Assembly (NCBI RefSeq): GCF_019090165.1
Contig: NZ_JAHRIB010000152.1
Coordinates: 186,001 to 250,000, forward strand
Direction: 5' to 3'
Source of the DNA: Streptomyces sp. BV286
Lineage (GTDB): Bacteria; Actinomycetota; Actinomycetes; Streptomycetales; Streptomycetaceae
DNA length: 64,000 nucleotides
Shown here piece by piece: positions 34,553-42,858 of this stretch; position 1 is the first letter of the stretch, and every line of letters begins with the position of its first letter. The notes beneath the pieces were generated by a model, which was not told where the DNA came from, made no database searches, and saw only the letters and a program-made list of their open reading frames with translations. The position numbers and the translations under genes were made by a program.

Positions 34553-35986
34553 ATGACCCAGGCCGAGACCGGAGCCGGGACCGAGCCCCGGGCGCCCGCA
34601 GCCAAACTCACCCTGCCCACACTGACCACGATGGTCGTCGGCTCCATGGTCGGCGCGGGCGTCTTCTCGCTGCCCCGGCGTTTCGGCCAGGAGACCGGAG
34701 TGGCCGGCGCGCTCATCGCGTGGGCGGTGGCAGGCACCGGGATGCTGATGCTGGCCTTCGTCTTCCAGCGGCTGGCCATTCGCAGGCCCGACCTCGACGC
34801 CGGCGTCTACGCCTACGCGAAGGCCGGCTTCGGCGAGTACCTCGGCTTCTTCGCCGCCTTCGGCTACTGGGCGAGTGCCTGCGTCGGCAACGTGACGTAC
34901 TGGGTGCTCATCATGTCGACGGTCGGCGCGATCGCCCCGGCGCTCGGCGACGGTGACACCGTCCTCGCCATGGTGCTCTCCTCGGCCGGTCTGTGGGCGT
35001 TCTTCCTGCTCATCAGCCGCGGGGTCAAGGAAGCGGCGGCCATCAACAGGATCGTCACCATCGCCAAGATCGTGCCCATCCTGGTCTTCGTCCTCATCGC
35101 GCTGTTCTGCCTCAAGCCCCACGTCTTCGCCGAGAACTTCGCCGGCGCCGACTACGCCGGGTCACTGTTCCAGCAGGTCAAGGGCACCATGCTGGCAACG
35201 GTCTTCGTGTTCCTGGGCGTCGAGGGCGCCAGTGTCTACTCCCGGCACGCCAAGCGCCGCGAGGACGTCGGCCGTGCGACCGTCCTGGGCTTTCTGAGCG
35301 TGTTCGCCATCTTCGCCTCGGTCACCATCATCTCGTACGGCATCCTGCCGATGAGCGAGATCGCCGAACTCCGCCAGCCCTCCATGGCAGGCGTCCTGGA
35401 AGAGGCGGTCGGCACCTGGGGAAAGGTGTTCGTCAGCGTCGGCCTGATCGTCTCCGTCCTCGGCGCCTACCTCGCGTGGACGCTCATGGCCGCCGAGGTT
35501 CTCTTCGTCGCCGCGAAGGACGAGGACATGCCCCGCTTCCTGGGCCGCTCCACCGCGGCCGACGTGCCCCTGCCCGCGCTGCTGATGACCACCCTCCTCA
35601 CCCAGGTCGTGCTCGTCGTCACCCTCTTCTCGGACGACGCGTTCAACTTCGCGCTCGACCTGACCAGCGCACTGACCCTCATCCCTTTCTTGCTGGCCGC
35701 CGCCTTCGCCGTGCAGGTCGCGCGGTCCGGCGGCGGGGGCCGGGCCGACCTCCCCATCGCCGCCCTCGCCACCCTCTACACCGCGTTCCTCCTCTACGCC
35801 GCCGGCCTGAAATTCCTCCTCGTCTCCCTGATCGTGTACGCGCCCGCCACGGTCCTGTTCGTGATGGCCCGCCGCGAGCAGGGCAGACGGCTCTTCTCGC
35901 CCCGCGAACTCGTGATCCTCGCGGTCTCGGTCGCCGGAGCGGTCGTGGGGGTGGTCGCCCTGGCGCGGGGCTGGATCAGCCTCTGA
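34553..35986 (+). CDS. arcD: Arginine/ornithine antiporter-type APC permease
   Basis: A 477-residue polytopic permease with about 12 hydrophobic segments. The first contains TLTTMVVGSMVGAGVFSLPRR, the substrate-binding GSxxGAG motif of APC transporters. EGASVYSRHAKRREDVG is the conserved segment after TM6. It is followed at 36051 by arginine deiminase, so it probably exchanges external arginine for ornithine. The gene lies behind an AT-rich stretch (34480-34505) that is probably its promoter, transcribed away from the baeRF gene. Confidence 0.85.
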   Translation: MTQAETGAGTEPRAPAAKLTLPTLTTMVVGSMVGAGVFSLPRRFGQETGVAGALIAWAVAGTGMLMLAFVFQRLAIRRPDLDAGVYAYAKAGFGEYLGFFAAFGYWASACVGNVTYWVLIMSTVGAIAPALGDGDTVLAMVLSSAGLWAFFLLISRGVKEAAAINRIVTIAKIVPILVFVLIALFCLKPHVFAENFAGADYAGSLFQQVKGTMLATVFVFLGVEGASVYSRHAKRREDVGRATVLGFLSVFAIFASVTIISYGILPMSEIAELRQPSMAGVLEEAVGTWGKVFVSVGLIVSVLGAYLAWTLMAAEVLFVAAKDEDMPRFLGRSTAADVPLPALLMTTLLTQVVLVVTLFSDDAFNFALDLTSALTLIPFLLAAAFAVQVARSGGGGRADLPIAALATLYTAFLLYAAGLKFLLVSLIVYAPATVLFVMARREQGRRLFSPRELVILAVSVAGAVVGVVALARGWISL

Positions 35987-36050
35987 CGCCGTTGCCCGAC
36001 CGGGGCCGACCTCCCGCCCCCTCACCCGCCGACTCCGCGAAAGGCAGACC

Positions 36051-37313
36051 GTGACCAGACAGGACACCCCACCCCGGCCCGCGTACGGCGTCCACTCCGA
36101 GGTCGGCAGACTGCGCAAGGTGCTGGTCTGCGCACCCGGGCTCGCCCACCGCAGACTCACGCCCACCAACTCCGACGACCTGCTCTTCGACGACGTCATG
36201 TGGGTGGAGAACGCCCAGCGCGACCACGCAGACTTCGTCGGCAAGTTGCGTGAGCGGGACGTCGACGTCGTCGAACTGCACGATCTGCTCGCGCGGACCA
36301 TGGCCGACGCGGAGGCGAGAACCTGGCTGCTCGACCGCAAGATCACCGCGAACGAGGTCGGCCTCGGCCTCATCGACGACACCCGGGCCTTCCTGGAGTC
36401 GCTGGAACCCCGCAGGCTCGCCGAGTACCTGATCGGCGGCCTGGCCACCGTCGACCTGCCCGAGGAGTTCCGCGACGGCTACGTGGCCCTGGCCCGCGAA
36501 TCGACCGGCGCACGCGAGTACCTGATGCCGCCGCTTCCCAACACCCTCTACACCCGGGACACCACCTGCTGGCTCTACGGGGGCCTCACGCTCAACCCGC
36601 TGTACTGGCCCGCCCGGCACGACGAGACGCTCCTCATGAAGGCGATCTACACCTTCCACCCGGACTACGCGGGCTCCGAGGTGTGGTGGGGGGACCCCGA
36701 ACTCGACTGGGGACAGGCCACGTTCGAGGGCGGTGACATCATGCCCGTCGGCCACGGCGTGGTCCTCATGGGCATGAGCGAACGCACTTCCCGCCAGGCG
36801 ATCACCCAGGTGGCGGCCGCCCTGTTCGCAAAGGGGGCGGCCGAGCACGTCATCGTCGCGGGCATGCCCAGACTGCGCTCAGCGATGCACCTCGACACGG
36901 TGTTCACCTTCGCCGACCGGGACCTCGTGACCCTGTACCCGGCCATCATGGACGCGGTCCACACCTTCTCCCTGCGCCCCGGCGACAGGGCGCCCGGCGT
37001 CGAACTGACCGACGAGGGCTCCCGCCCCTTCGTGGATGTCGTGGCGAAGGCCCTCGGGCTCGCCGCGCTGCGGGTCGTGGAGACGGGCGGCGACGTCTAC
37101 GCCTCGGAACGGCAGCAGTGGGACAGCGGGAACAACGCCGTCGCGCTGGAGCCCGGTGTGGTGTTCACCTACGACCGCAACACGCAGACCAACACGCTGC
37201 TGCGGAAGGCGGGCGTCGAGGTCATCACGATCGTCGGCGCCGAGCTGGGACGGGGCCGGGGCGGCGGGCACTGCATGACGTGCCCGATCGTGCGCGACCC
37301 GGTCGACTTCTGA
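36051..37313 (+). CDS. arcA: Arginine deiminase
   Basis: A 420-residue guanidino-group-modifying enzyme hydrolysing arginine to citrulline and ammonia. The catalytic elements are visible: the aspartate in FEGGDIMPVGHGVVLMGMSERTS, the histidine in MHLDTVFTFADRD, and the nucleophilic cysteine in GRGGGHCMTCPIVRDP near the C-terminus. Length matches bacterial ArcA (about 410). It follows the permease by 64 bases. Unlike typical arc operons there is no ornithine carbamoyltransferase (arcB) or carbamate kinase (arcC) next door. The pair may serve arginine uptake and pH or nitrogen supply rather than full ATP-yielding fermentation. An 11-bp repeat starts at its stop codon. Confidence 0.93.
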   Translation: MTRQDTPPRPAYGVHSEVGRLRKVLVCAPGLAHRRLTPTNSDDLLFDDVMWVENAQRDHADFVGKLRERDVDVVELHDLLARTMADAEARTWLLDRKITANEVGLGLIDDTRAFLESLEPRRLAEYLIGGLATVDLPEEFRDGYVALARESTGAREYLMPPLPNTLYTRDTTCWLYGGLTLNPLYWPARHDETLLMKAIYTFHPDYAGSEVWWGDPELDWGQATFEGGDIMPVGHGVVLMGMSERTSRQAITQVAAALFAKGAAEHVIVAGMPRLRSAMHLDTVFTFADRDLVTLYPAIMDAVHTFSLRPGDRAPGVELTDEGSRPFVDVVAKALGLAALRVVETGGDVYASERQQWDSGNNAVALEPGVVFTYDRNTQTNTLLRKAGVEVITIVGAELGRGRGGGHCMTCPIVRDPVDF

Positions 37314-37363
37314 ACCCGCTTCGAACCCGCTTCGAACCCGCTTCGAACCCGCTCAGACCCGCT
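37312..37363. repeat. 11-bp tandem repeat (GAACCCGCTTC) x4.7 at the arcA stop codon
   Basis: Units at 37312, 37323, 37334 and 37345, then a partial unit to 37363; the first three are identical. The array begins inside the TGA stop of arcA and fills most of the space to the convergent peptidase gene. Confidence 0.9.
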
Positions 37364-37403
37364 GGATCAACCGCTCGGCAGGCCGCCCGCGGTTCGGCGG
37401 GTC

Positions 37404-38999
37404 TCACTCCTCCGAGCCGCACGAGCTGCCGTCGGCCGGCAGTCGTCCGTACAGCAGGAAGTCGTCGACCTTGCGGTGCACGCACTTCGACGAGGCGTAA
37501 CCGGTGTGCCCCTCGCCCTTGTTGTCGAGGACGACCGCCGACGGGCCGAGCCGCCGGGCGGTCTGCGTGGTCCAGCGGTACGGGGTCGCCGGGTCGCCGC
37601 GGGTACCCACGAGGAGCATCTTCGGAGCGTCCACGTCACGCACCTGCTCGCGGATGTACGTGGTGCCCCTGGGGCGGCCGAAGCACATCAGGACCTGGGC
37701 GAGGCGGTACCGGCCGAAGACTGGTGACGCCTGCTCGTACTCGGCACGCAGCCGGCGGATGTCCTCGGTGACCTGGTCGGCGCTGGGCCGGTCGGGATCG
37801 TCGGCGCAGTTGACGGCCATCAGGGCGGCCGGGAGGTTGTCGAGGGGGACGTCCCCCTCGTCGACGAGACCCCCGTCCGTGTCCCCATTCTTGGCGTGCC
37901 CGGCGTTCTCGGCGGGGCCGCGGACGCCGGGGACGGCGCTGCCCCCGGTGGAGAACCGCATGATGCCCCGGGTGTCCCCGTCCTGGACCAGCGAGGTGAG
38001 CGCCTGCGAGAGGGTCGGCCACAGTTCCTTGCTGTAGAGGGCCTGTCCTATGGCGCCCACCAGGTCCTGGCCGGAGAACGGTATGCCGAAGTCGGCCGGC
38101 ACCGGATTCTCGTCCAGCGAGCCGACGAGCCGGACCACCTCCTGCCGGGCCGCGCGCGGATCCTGGCCGAACGCGCAGTTGATGTCCTCGACGCACCAGT
38201 CGAGGAAGTCCTCAAGGGCCGTCTGCTGGCCCCGTGCACCGGCGATGCCCTGCTCGCTCAGCGGTTCGGTGAGGGTGTCCACGCCGTCGAGGACCAGGCG
38301 TCCCGTCTTCCCGGGGAACTGGGCGGCGTACACCGCTCCCAGCCGCGTCCCGTACGAGAAGCCGAGGTAGTTGAGCTTCTTGTCGCCCAGGGCCTGGCGC
38401 ATCACATCGAGGTCGCGGGAGGCGTTGACCGTGCCTATGTGCGGCAGCACCGGCCCGGAGTGCTCGGCGCATTCGGCGGCGACCTTCCGCAGCACCTCCA
38501 GGGCGGCCCGCGGATCGTCGCTCACCTCCGCCTCGGGATCCGCGGCGTCCATGGCCTCGTCGGTGCCCTCGCCGCAACTCACCGGGGAGCTCCGGCCGAC
38601 GCCGCGGGGATCGAAGGTCACCACGTCGTAGCCGTTCGTGAGGCCCATGAAGTCCTTGCCGCCGGCGGCGAGTTCGCCGACGCCCGGCCCGCCGGGCCCG
38701 CCGAAGTTGAGCAGCACCGACCCTCTGGACGCGCCCGTCGCCCTGAACCTGGCCATGGCGAGGTCCAGCGTCCCGTCGGCGGGCTTCGCGTAGTCGAGGG
38801 GGACGGTCACCTTGCCGCACTGCAGGTCCTCGGGCAGACCGTCGCCGGGGCAGGACGACCATTTGATCCGCTGGTCGTAGAAGCGGGACAGGTCGGGCCG
38901 GTCGGTGGCCGCCGCGGCCACCGACGGCAGCCCGGCTCCCAACAGGGCCAGCGTCACGGCGCAGGTGAAGGCGTGGCGTTGGTGCGTGGACAGCATCAC
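37404..38999 (-). CDS. Secreted TAP-type tripeptidyl aminopeptidase (alpha/beta hydrolase)
   Basis: A 531-residue exported serine peptidase. The signal peptide is FTCAVTLALLGAGLPSVAAAA. The hydrolase core shows VLLNFGGPGGPGVGEL (oxyanion region), GYDVVTFDPRGVGRS, and the nucleophile elbow LNYLGFSYGTRLGAVYA. The C-terminal TAP domain ends with LVGTRGDPATPYRWT and the catalytic histidine in LDNKGEGHTGYA. Streptomyces relatives release N-terminal tripeptides from extracellular proteins. ATG 38999 or 38996 starts it. It diverges from the chaplin across a 324-base gap that holds the hairpin at 39198-39232. Confidence 0.9.
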   Translation of the reverse strand: MMLSTHQRHAFTCAVTLALLGAGLPSVAAAATDRPDLSRFYDQRIKWSSCPGDGLPEDLQCGKVTVPLDYAKPADGTLDLAMARFRATGASRGSVLLNFGGPGGPGVGELAAGGKDFMGLTNGYDVVTFDPRGVGRSSPVSCGEGTDEAMDAADPEAEVSDDPRAALEVLRKVAAECAEHSGPVLPHIGTVNASRDLDVMRQALGDKKLNYLGFSYGTRLGAVYAAQFPGKTGRLVLDGVDTLTEPLSEQGIAGARGQQTALEDFLDWCVEDINCAFGQDPRAARQEVVRLVGSLDENPVPADFGIPFSGQDLVGAIGQALYSKELWPTLSQALTSLVQDGDTRGIMRFSTGGSAVPGVRGPAENAGHAKNGDTDGGLVDEGDVPLDNLPAALMAVNCADDPDRPSADQVTEDIRRLRAEYEQASPVFGRYRLAQVLMCFGRPRGTTYIREQVRDVDAPKMLLVGTRGDPATPYRWTTQTARRLGPSAVVLDNKGEGHTGYASSKCVHRKVDDFLLYGRLPADGSSCGSEE

Positions 39000-39197
39000 A
39001 GGCCTCCCGGGACGCCCCGGCCCGCAGCCGGGGATTCCCCCTCGAACACGATAAGGGGGCGCCTTCGAGCACGCCTCCCGGCGAGCGCGCGGGCGGCGGA
39101 GGCCTTACCCTGCACCGCCCGGCGGGCGATCCGGCCATCTGCCCGGCGCCCTCGCGCCGCCCGCCGTGGCGACGCGTCGCCGCAGCGGACCCTTCGA

Positions 39198-39232
39198 ACC
39201 ACCCTTCGACCGGCGTCCGCTCGAAGGGTGGT
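39198..39232. promoter_or_regulatory. 12-bp perfect hairpin in peptidase-chaplin divergent region
   Basis: ACCACCCTTCGA pairs with TCGAAGGGTGGT around an 11-base loop. Both flanking genes start outward, so it cannot be a normal terminator and is more likely an operator or leader structure of the chaplin transcript. A second inverted repeat, GCCCGC/GCGGGC, lies at 39265-39287 around GTTTAAAC. Confidence 0.6.
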
Positions 39233-39323
39233 GAATGACGGGTGGGCCATAACCTGCGTGGTTTGCCCGCGTTTAAACGGTGCGGGCGACTGCCCGCCAT
39301 CATGTCTGGAAGGCAGGGAACCT

Positions 39324-40034
39324 ATGAACCGGGTTGCCCGAAACGGTTTGATCATCGCGGCCGCCGCCTCCGGCGCCGTGGCCGTGACGATGCCGGTGTA
39401 CGCGGACTCCGCGGCCGACGGCGTCACGACCCGCTCGCCCGGGCTGATCTCCGGCAACACCATTCAGCTCCCCGTACACGTTCCGGTGAACGCGTGCGGG
39501 AACACCGTGAATGTGGTCGGACTCCTCAACCCCGCGGCCGGCAACAGCTGCGCCAACGTGGGCGGCGACAGCAAGGGCGGCAAGGGCGGCGGACACGACG
39601 GCTCCGCGGGGGCGGTCGCCGAAGGAGGCGGAAAGGATTCACCGGGTCTGATCTCCGGCAACGGTGTGCACCTGCCGGTCCAGCTCCCCGTGAACGTCAC
39701 CGGCAACTCGGTGAACGTCGTCGGCATCGGCAACCCCGCCGTCGGCAACGAATCCACCAACACCTCCGGCGAGCGGCCGCACCACCCGGCCACGCCGCCC
39801 GCTCCGAAGCCGACCCCGCCGTCGAAGCCGCCCGTGAAGCCGGCGGTTCCGGTGGAGCCCGAGGCGCCGCGGACCGTGCCGGAGGAGCCCGGCGCCTCCC
39901 TCGCCGAGACCGGCACGGACCTGATGGGCCCGACGGCCGCCGCGAGCGCCGCGCTGATGCTGGGCGGAGCCGCGCTGTACCGCCGGTTCCGGTCCGCCGC
40001 CGGTCAGCGGTCCGAGCACACGGGCGGGCGCTGA
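39324..40034 (+). CDS. Long chaplin with sortase signal
   Basis: A 236-residue surface protein. The signal peptide (GLIIAAAASGAVAVTMPVYA) is followed by two chaplin domains, each GLISGN...LPV..PVN..GN.VNVVG..NPA.GN. A Pro/Lys-rich spacer (TPPSKPPVKPAVPVEPEAP) leads to the sorting signal LAETG, a hydrophobic helix and a basic tail, the layout of cell-wall-anchored chaplins ChpA-C. Chaplins self-assemble into amyloid fibrils that lower surface tension for aerial hyphae. The first domain keeps the cysteine pair (NACGN...NSCAN). The second has Thr and Glu there instead (NVTGN...NESTN), so it cannot form the usual disulfide. GGCAGGGA precedes ATG 39324. Confidence 0.92.
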   Translation: MNRVARNGLIIAAAASGAVAVTMPVYADSAADGVTTRSPGLISGNTIQLPVHVPVNACGNTVNVVGLLNPAAGNSCANVGGDSKGGKGGGHDGSAGAVAEGGGKDSPGLISGNGVHLPVQLPVNVTGNSVNVVGIGNPAVGNESTNTSGERPHHPATPPAPKPTPPSKPPVKPAVPVEPEAPRTVPEEPGASLAETGTDLMGPTAAASAALMLGGAALYRRFRSAAGQRSEHTGGR

Positions 40035-40118
40035 CCCGAACCGACGGGCGTACACCGACGCGCGTCAGGGTCGTACGCGGCTCGTCGTCCTCGGCCGACC
40101 GGCACCTCCGAGGACTGA

Positions 40119-40150
40119 AGGCCCCGCCGGCCCAGCGGTCGGCGGGGCCT
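40119..40150. terminator. Hairpin terminator between chaplin and acyltransferase
   Basis: AGGCCCCGCCG pairs with CGGCGGGGCCT around a 10-base loop between convergent genes. Confidence 0.75.
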
Positions 40151-40229
40151 CCGCCCGTCAGCGCTCTTTCCGAGCCGCGGTCCGGGCGTCGACGGCACAA
40201 GCGCAGAGCTGCCACACGCTCGAACTCGG

Positions 40230-41345
40230 CTAGGACCGGTCCGACGGTCGTGCGTCGGCCGCCGTGCTCTCGTCGCGGCGGCTGAACATCCATTCCAGTC
40301 GTGGCTCGACCAGGGACCGGAACACCGTGCGGACCGGGCGGGAGCACAGCGCGGTGATGAGTCCCACGGCGGCCGCGGTGACGGCCAGTTGGCCGAGCGG
40401 GGTGTGCAGCCAGGGGTGGTCGTACCAGTCCCAGAAGCGGGACGCCTTGATGACGAAGCCGTGCAGCAGGTAGCCGTACATCGTCCCGGCGCCCAGCGCC
40501 GTGCACCACAGGAGCCGTCCCGGTACCCAGGCCAGGAAGCAGGCGGTCAGGACCAGGGCGAGGCAGAACAGTGCCGGAGTGGTGAAGAGCCCCACCCAGT
40601 TCGGCACGCCCTGGCCCGTGACACTGCCCCGGTGGTAGAGCCACCCGGCGCCGAACCAGGGCGCCACCGCGTACGCCGTGACCAGCGTCGTCGCCACCAC
40701 CGGCAGGGCCCACAGCCGGACCCGCCAGGTGCGCAGCCGTTCGAAGTGCTCGGCGCGCAGGGTCAGGCCGAGCACGAAGAACGGCAGGAATCCCAGGACC
40801 CGTTGGATCGAGATGTCCCCGCCCAGGTCCGGCGAGACGGCGGCCAGGACGGCGAATCCCAGCGCGACCGGCACCGGGTGGCGCAGCGCCAGCCAGATCG
40901 GGGTGGTCAGCCGCCAGACGAAGAGCGCGACCAGGAACCACATCACGTACCAGGGGTCCAGCAGGCTCAGCGGATAGCCGGGATCGTCCTGGGCCCACCG
41001 GTAGAACAGCGTGTAGGCCGTCTCGAAGACGAGGTACGGCACGACGATGCTCGTCAGGAGCCGGCGCACGCGGCCCGGGGCCATGTCGAAACTCCGCGAG
41101 AAGTATCCGGAGATGAGCGCGAACGCGGGCATGTGGAAGGCGTAGACGGTCAGATACGCGGCCGTCGCGGCCCTGCTCCCGTGGGTCAGCGGTTCCCACG
41201 CGTGGCCGCAGGCCACCAGCACGATGGTGAGGTACTTCGCGTTGTCGAAGTACGGGTCTCTGCGCGCGGACGCCGACTTGGCCGGAGTGGGGATCAGGTG
41301 TTCCCGCGGAGCGGCGGGTGCGGGGGCTGACAGGTCTTGCGACAC
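40230..41345 (-). CDS. Acyltransferase-3 family membrane protein
   Basis: A 371-residue integral membrane protein with about ten hydrophobic helices. The family hallmark is near the N-terminus: RDPYFDNAKYLTIVLVACGH with the conserved histidine in TM1, followed by AFHMPAFALISGYFSRSF. Such proteins O-acetylate or acylate sugars, peptidoglycan or exopolymers at the membrane. GTG 41345 is chosen because GGAG lies five bases ahead; the frame remains open another 40 codons. No glycosyl or polymer genes are next to it, so the acceptor is unknown. Confidence 0.85.
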   Translation of the reverse strand: MSQDLSAPAPAAPREHLIPTPAKSASARRDPYFDNAKYLTIVLVACGHAWEPLTHGSRAATAAYLTVYAFHMPAFALISGYFSRSFDMAPGRVRRLLTSIVVPYLVFETAYTLFYRWAQDDPGYPLSLLDPWYVMWFLVALFVWRLTTPIWLALRHPVPVALGFAVLAAVSPDLGGDISIQRVLGFLPFFVLGLTLRAEHFERLRTWRVRLWALPVVATTLVTAYAVAPWFGAGWLYHRGSVTGQGVPNWVGLFTTPALFCLALVLTACFLAWVPGRLLWCTALGAGTMYGYLLHGFVIKASRFWDWYDHPWLHTPLGQLAVTAAAVGLITALCSRPVRTVFRSLVEPRLEWMFSRRDESTAADARPSDRS

Positions 41346-41456
41346 CACATCTCCTGGCCTCGGTGGCGGTGAGCCGATCTCGTCCGCCTGCCCCCTCACG
41401 TACGGCGCAGTCGTGCCGTCCGTTCGCCGCGGGTCGTTTCCGCCGGCTCTCCGCGT

Positions 41457-41549
41457 GCGAACCACCGGCTGCGTACGAGCGGCGAGTACGACGCGGTGAT
41501 CGACTTCGACGCGGCCCTGCGCGATCCGGCCCTCACTCCGGCCCGGCTG
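41457..41549 (+). pseudogene. Fossil of an SGNH/GDSL esterase gene (internal fragment)
   Basis: The forward frame encodes a short stretch containing RTSGEYDAVIDFDAALRDP, which resembles a strongly conserved stretch of SGNH/GDSL hydrolases just before their catalytic Asp-His block. No start, no GDSL motif and no C-terminal half exist, and the frame runs into the P450 gene on the other strand. It is therefore a gene remnant. The rest of the gap 41346-41558 holds nothing recognisable. Confidence 0.55.
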
Positions 41550-41558
41550 TCCCGTCCG

Positions 41559-42842
41559 TCAGGCCGGAGTGACCTCGACCGGCAGTTTCTTGATGCCGTT
41601 CACGAAGTTGGACCGCACCCGCGGCACCTCGCCGGTCAGCCGGATGTCCGCGAGACGCGGGATCAGCTCCTCGAACATGACCCGGATCTCGGTGCGGGCC
41701 AGCAGATTGCCCAGGCACAGGTGCGGGCTGCCCTTGCCGAAGGTGACGTGGTCGTTGTCCTGCCGGGTGACGTCGAAAGCGTACGGGTCCTCGAAGACCG
41801 CCTCGTCGCGGTTGCCCGAGGCGTACCACATGACGACCTTGTCGCCCTCCTTCACCCGCTTGCCGCCGAGTTCGACGTCGCGGGTCGCGGTGCGGCGGAA
41901 GTGGTAGACGGGGGAGGCCCAGCGCAGGAACTCCTCGACCGCGGTGGGGATCAGGGAAGGGTCCTCCTGGAGCTTCGCCAGCTGCTCGGGGTGCTGGATG
42001 AGGGCCAGCATGGAGTGCGAGATGGCGTGGCGGGTGGTCTCGTTGCCTGCCACGACGAGCAGCAGGAAGTAGTTGTCGAAGTCCTGCTCCGTCAGCGGGA
42101 CGCCGTCGCGCGGGGTGGTGTTGACGAGTTTGGAGACCAGGTCCGTACCCTCGCCGCCCCGGCGCTGCCGCGCCACCTCCCGCCCGTACGCGAAGACTTC
42201 GAGCGAGGCGGGGGAGCGGAAGGGCAGATCGCGGTACTTCTCGCTCTCCGCGCTGTTCAGCAGGACGTCCGCGTAGTCGGGATCGGTGTTGCCGATGATG
42301 CGGTTGCCCCAGTCGATGAGCTGCTGGTTGTCCTCGGGCGGTACGTCCAGCAGCCGCGCCAGCACGTTGATCGGGAAGTCGGCGGAGACGTCGGTGACGA
42401 AGTCGAAGCGGCCCTTCGCCAGGGCCGTGTCCAGTGTCTTCGCGGTCAGGCCGCGCAGGAAGTCCGTGTACTGGCTGATGACGTTCGCGCCGAACTGCCG
42501 TTGCAGCAGGCTGCGCAGCGCCCTGTGGCGTACGCCGTCCAGTTCCAGGATGGAGGCGCGTTTCTTGATCTGGTCGTCGTCGACCTCTTCGAGGTTCACG
42601 AACCTGGTCGAGGTGAACGTCTCGGAGTCCCGGTCGACGCGGGAGATGTCCTCGTGCCGGGTCACCGACCAGAAACCGGAGTTGGGCGCATCCTCGGGCT
42701 GCCAGTGGACCGGGTCCTCGTGGCGGAGGGTGTGGAACATCCGCCAGGGTGTGACGCCGTCGGTGAAGTGGTCGAGGTCGGCGAGGTTCACGTCCGCGAG
42801 TGGCAGGGGCTCGTGCGCGGCGGCGGTCAGGGTGTCGGTCAT
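41559..42842 (-). CDS. Cytochrome P450
   Basis: A 427-residue soluble class I P450. The I-helix oxygen-activation motif is VVAGNETTRHA (~residue 265), the K-helix is EEFLRW (ExxR), and the heme loop is FGKGSPHLCLGN with the thiolate cysteine and an inserted Pro before His. It lies 16 bases downstream of the glutamine-synthetase-like gene on the same strand. A ferredoxin and ferredoxin reductase are expressed divergently, giving a complete electron chain. It is under the same operator-bearing promoter region and probably hydroxylates or dealkylates the substrate of the locus. The substrate is not predictable. Confidence 0.92.
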   Translation of the reverse strand: MTDTLTAAAHEPLPLADVNLADLDHFTDGVTPWRMFHTLRHEDPVHWQPEDAPNSGFWSVTRHEDISRVDRDSETFTSTRFVNLEEVDDDQIKKRASILELDGVRHRALRSLLQRQFGANVISQYTDFLRGLTAKTLDTALAKGRFDFVTDVSADFPINVLARLLDVPPEDNQQLIDWGNRIIGNTDPDYADVLLNSAESEKYRDLPFRSPASLEVFAYGREVARQRRGGEGTDLVSKLVNTTPRDGVPLTEQDFDNYFLLLVVAGNETTRHAISHSMLALIQHPEQLAKLQEDPSLIPTAVEEFLRWASPVYHFRRTATRDVELGGKRVKEGDKVVMWYASGNRDEAVFEDPYAFDVTRQDNDHVTFGKGSPHLCLGNLLARTEIRVMFEELIPRLADIRLTGEVPRVRSNFVNGIKKLPVEVTPA

Positions 42843-42858
42843 CGGTGGCTCCTTGGCG

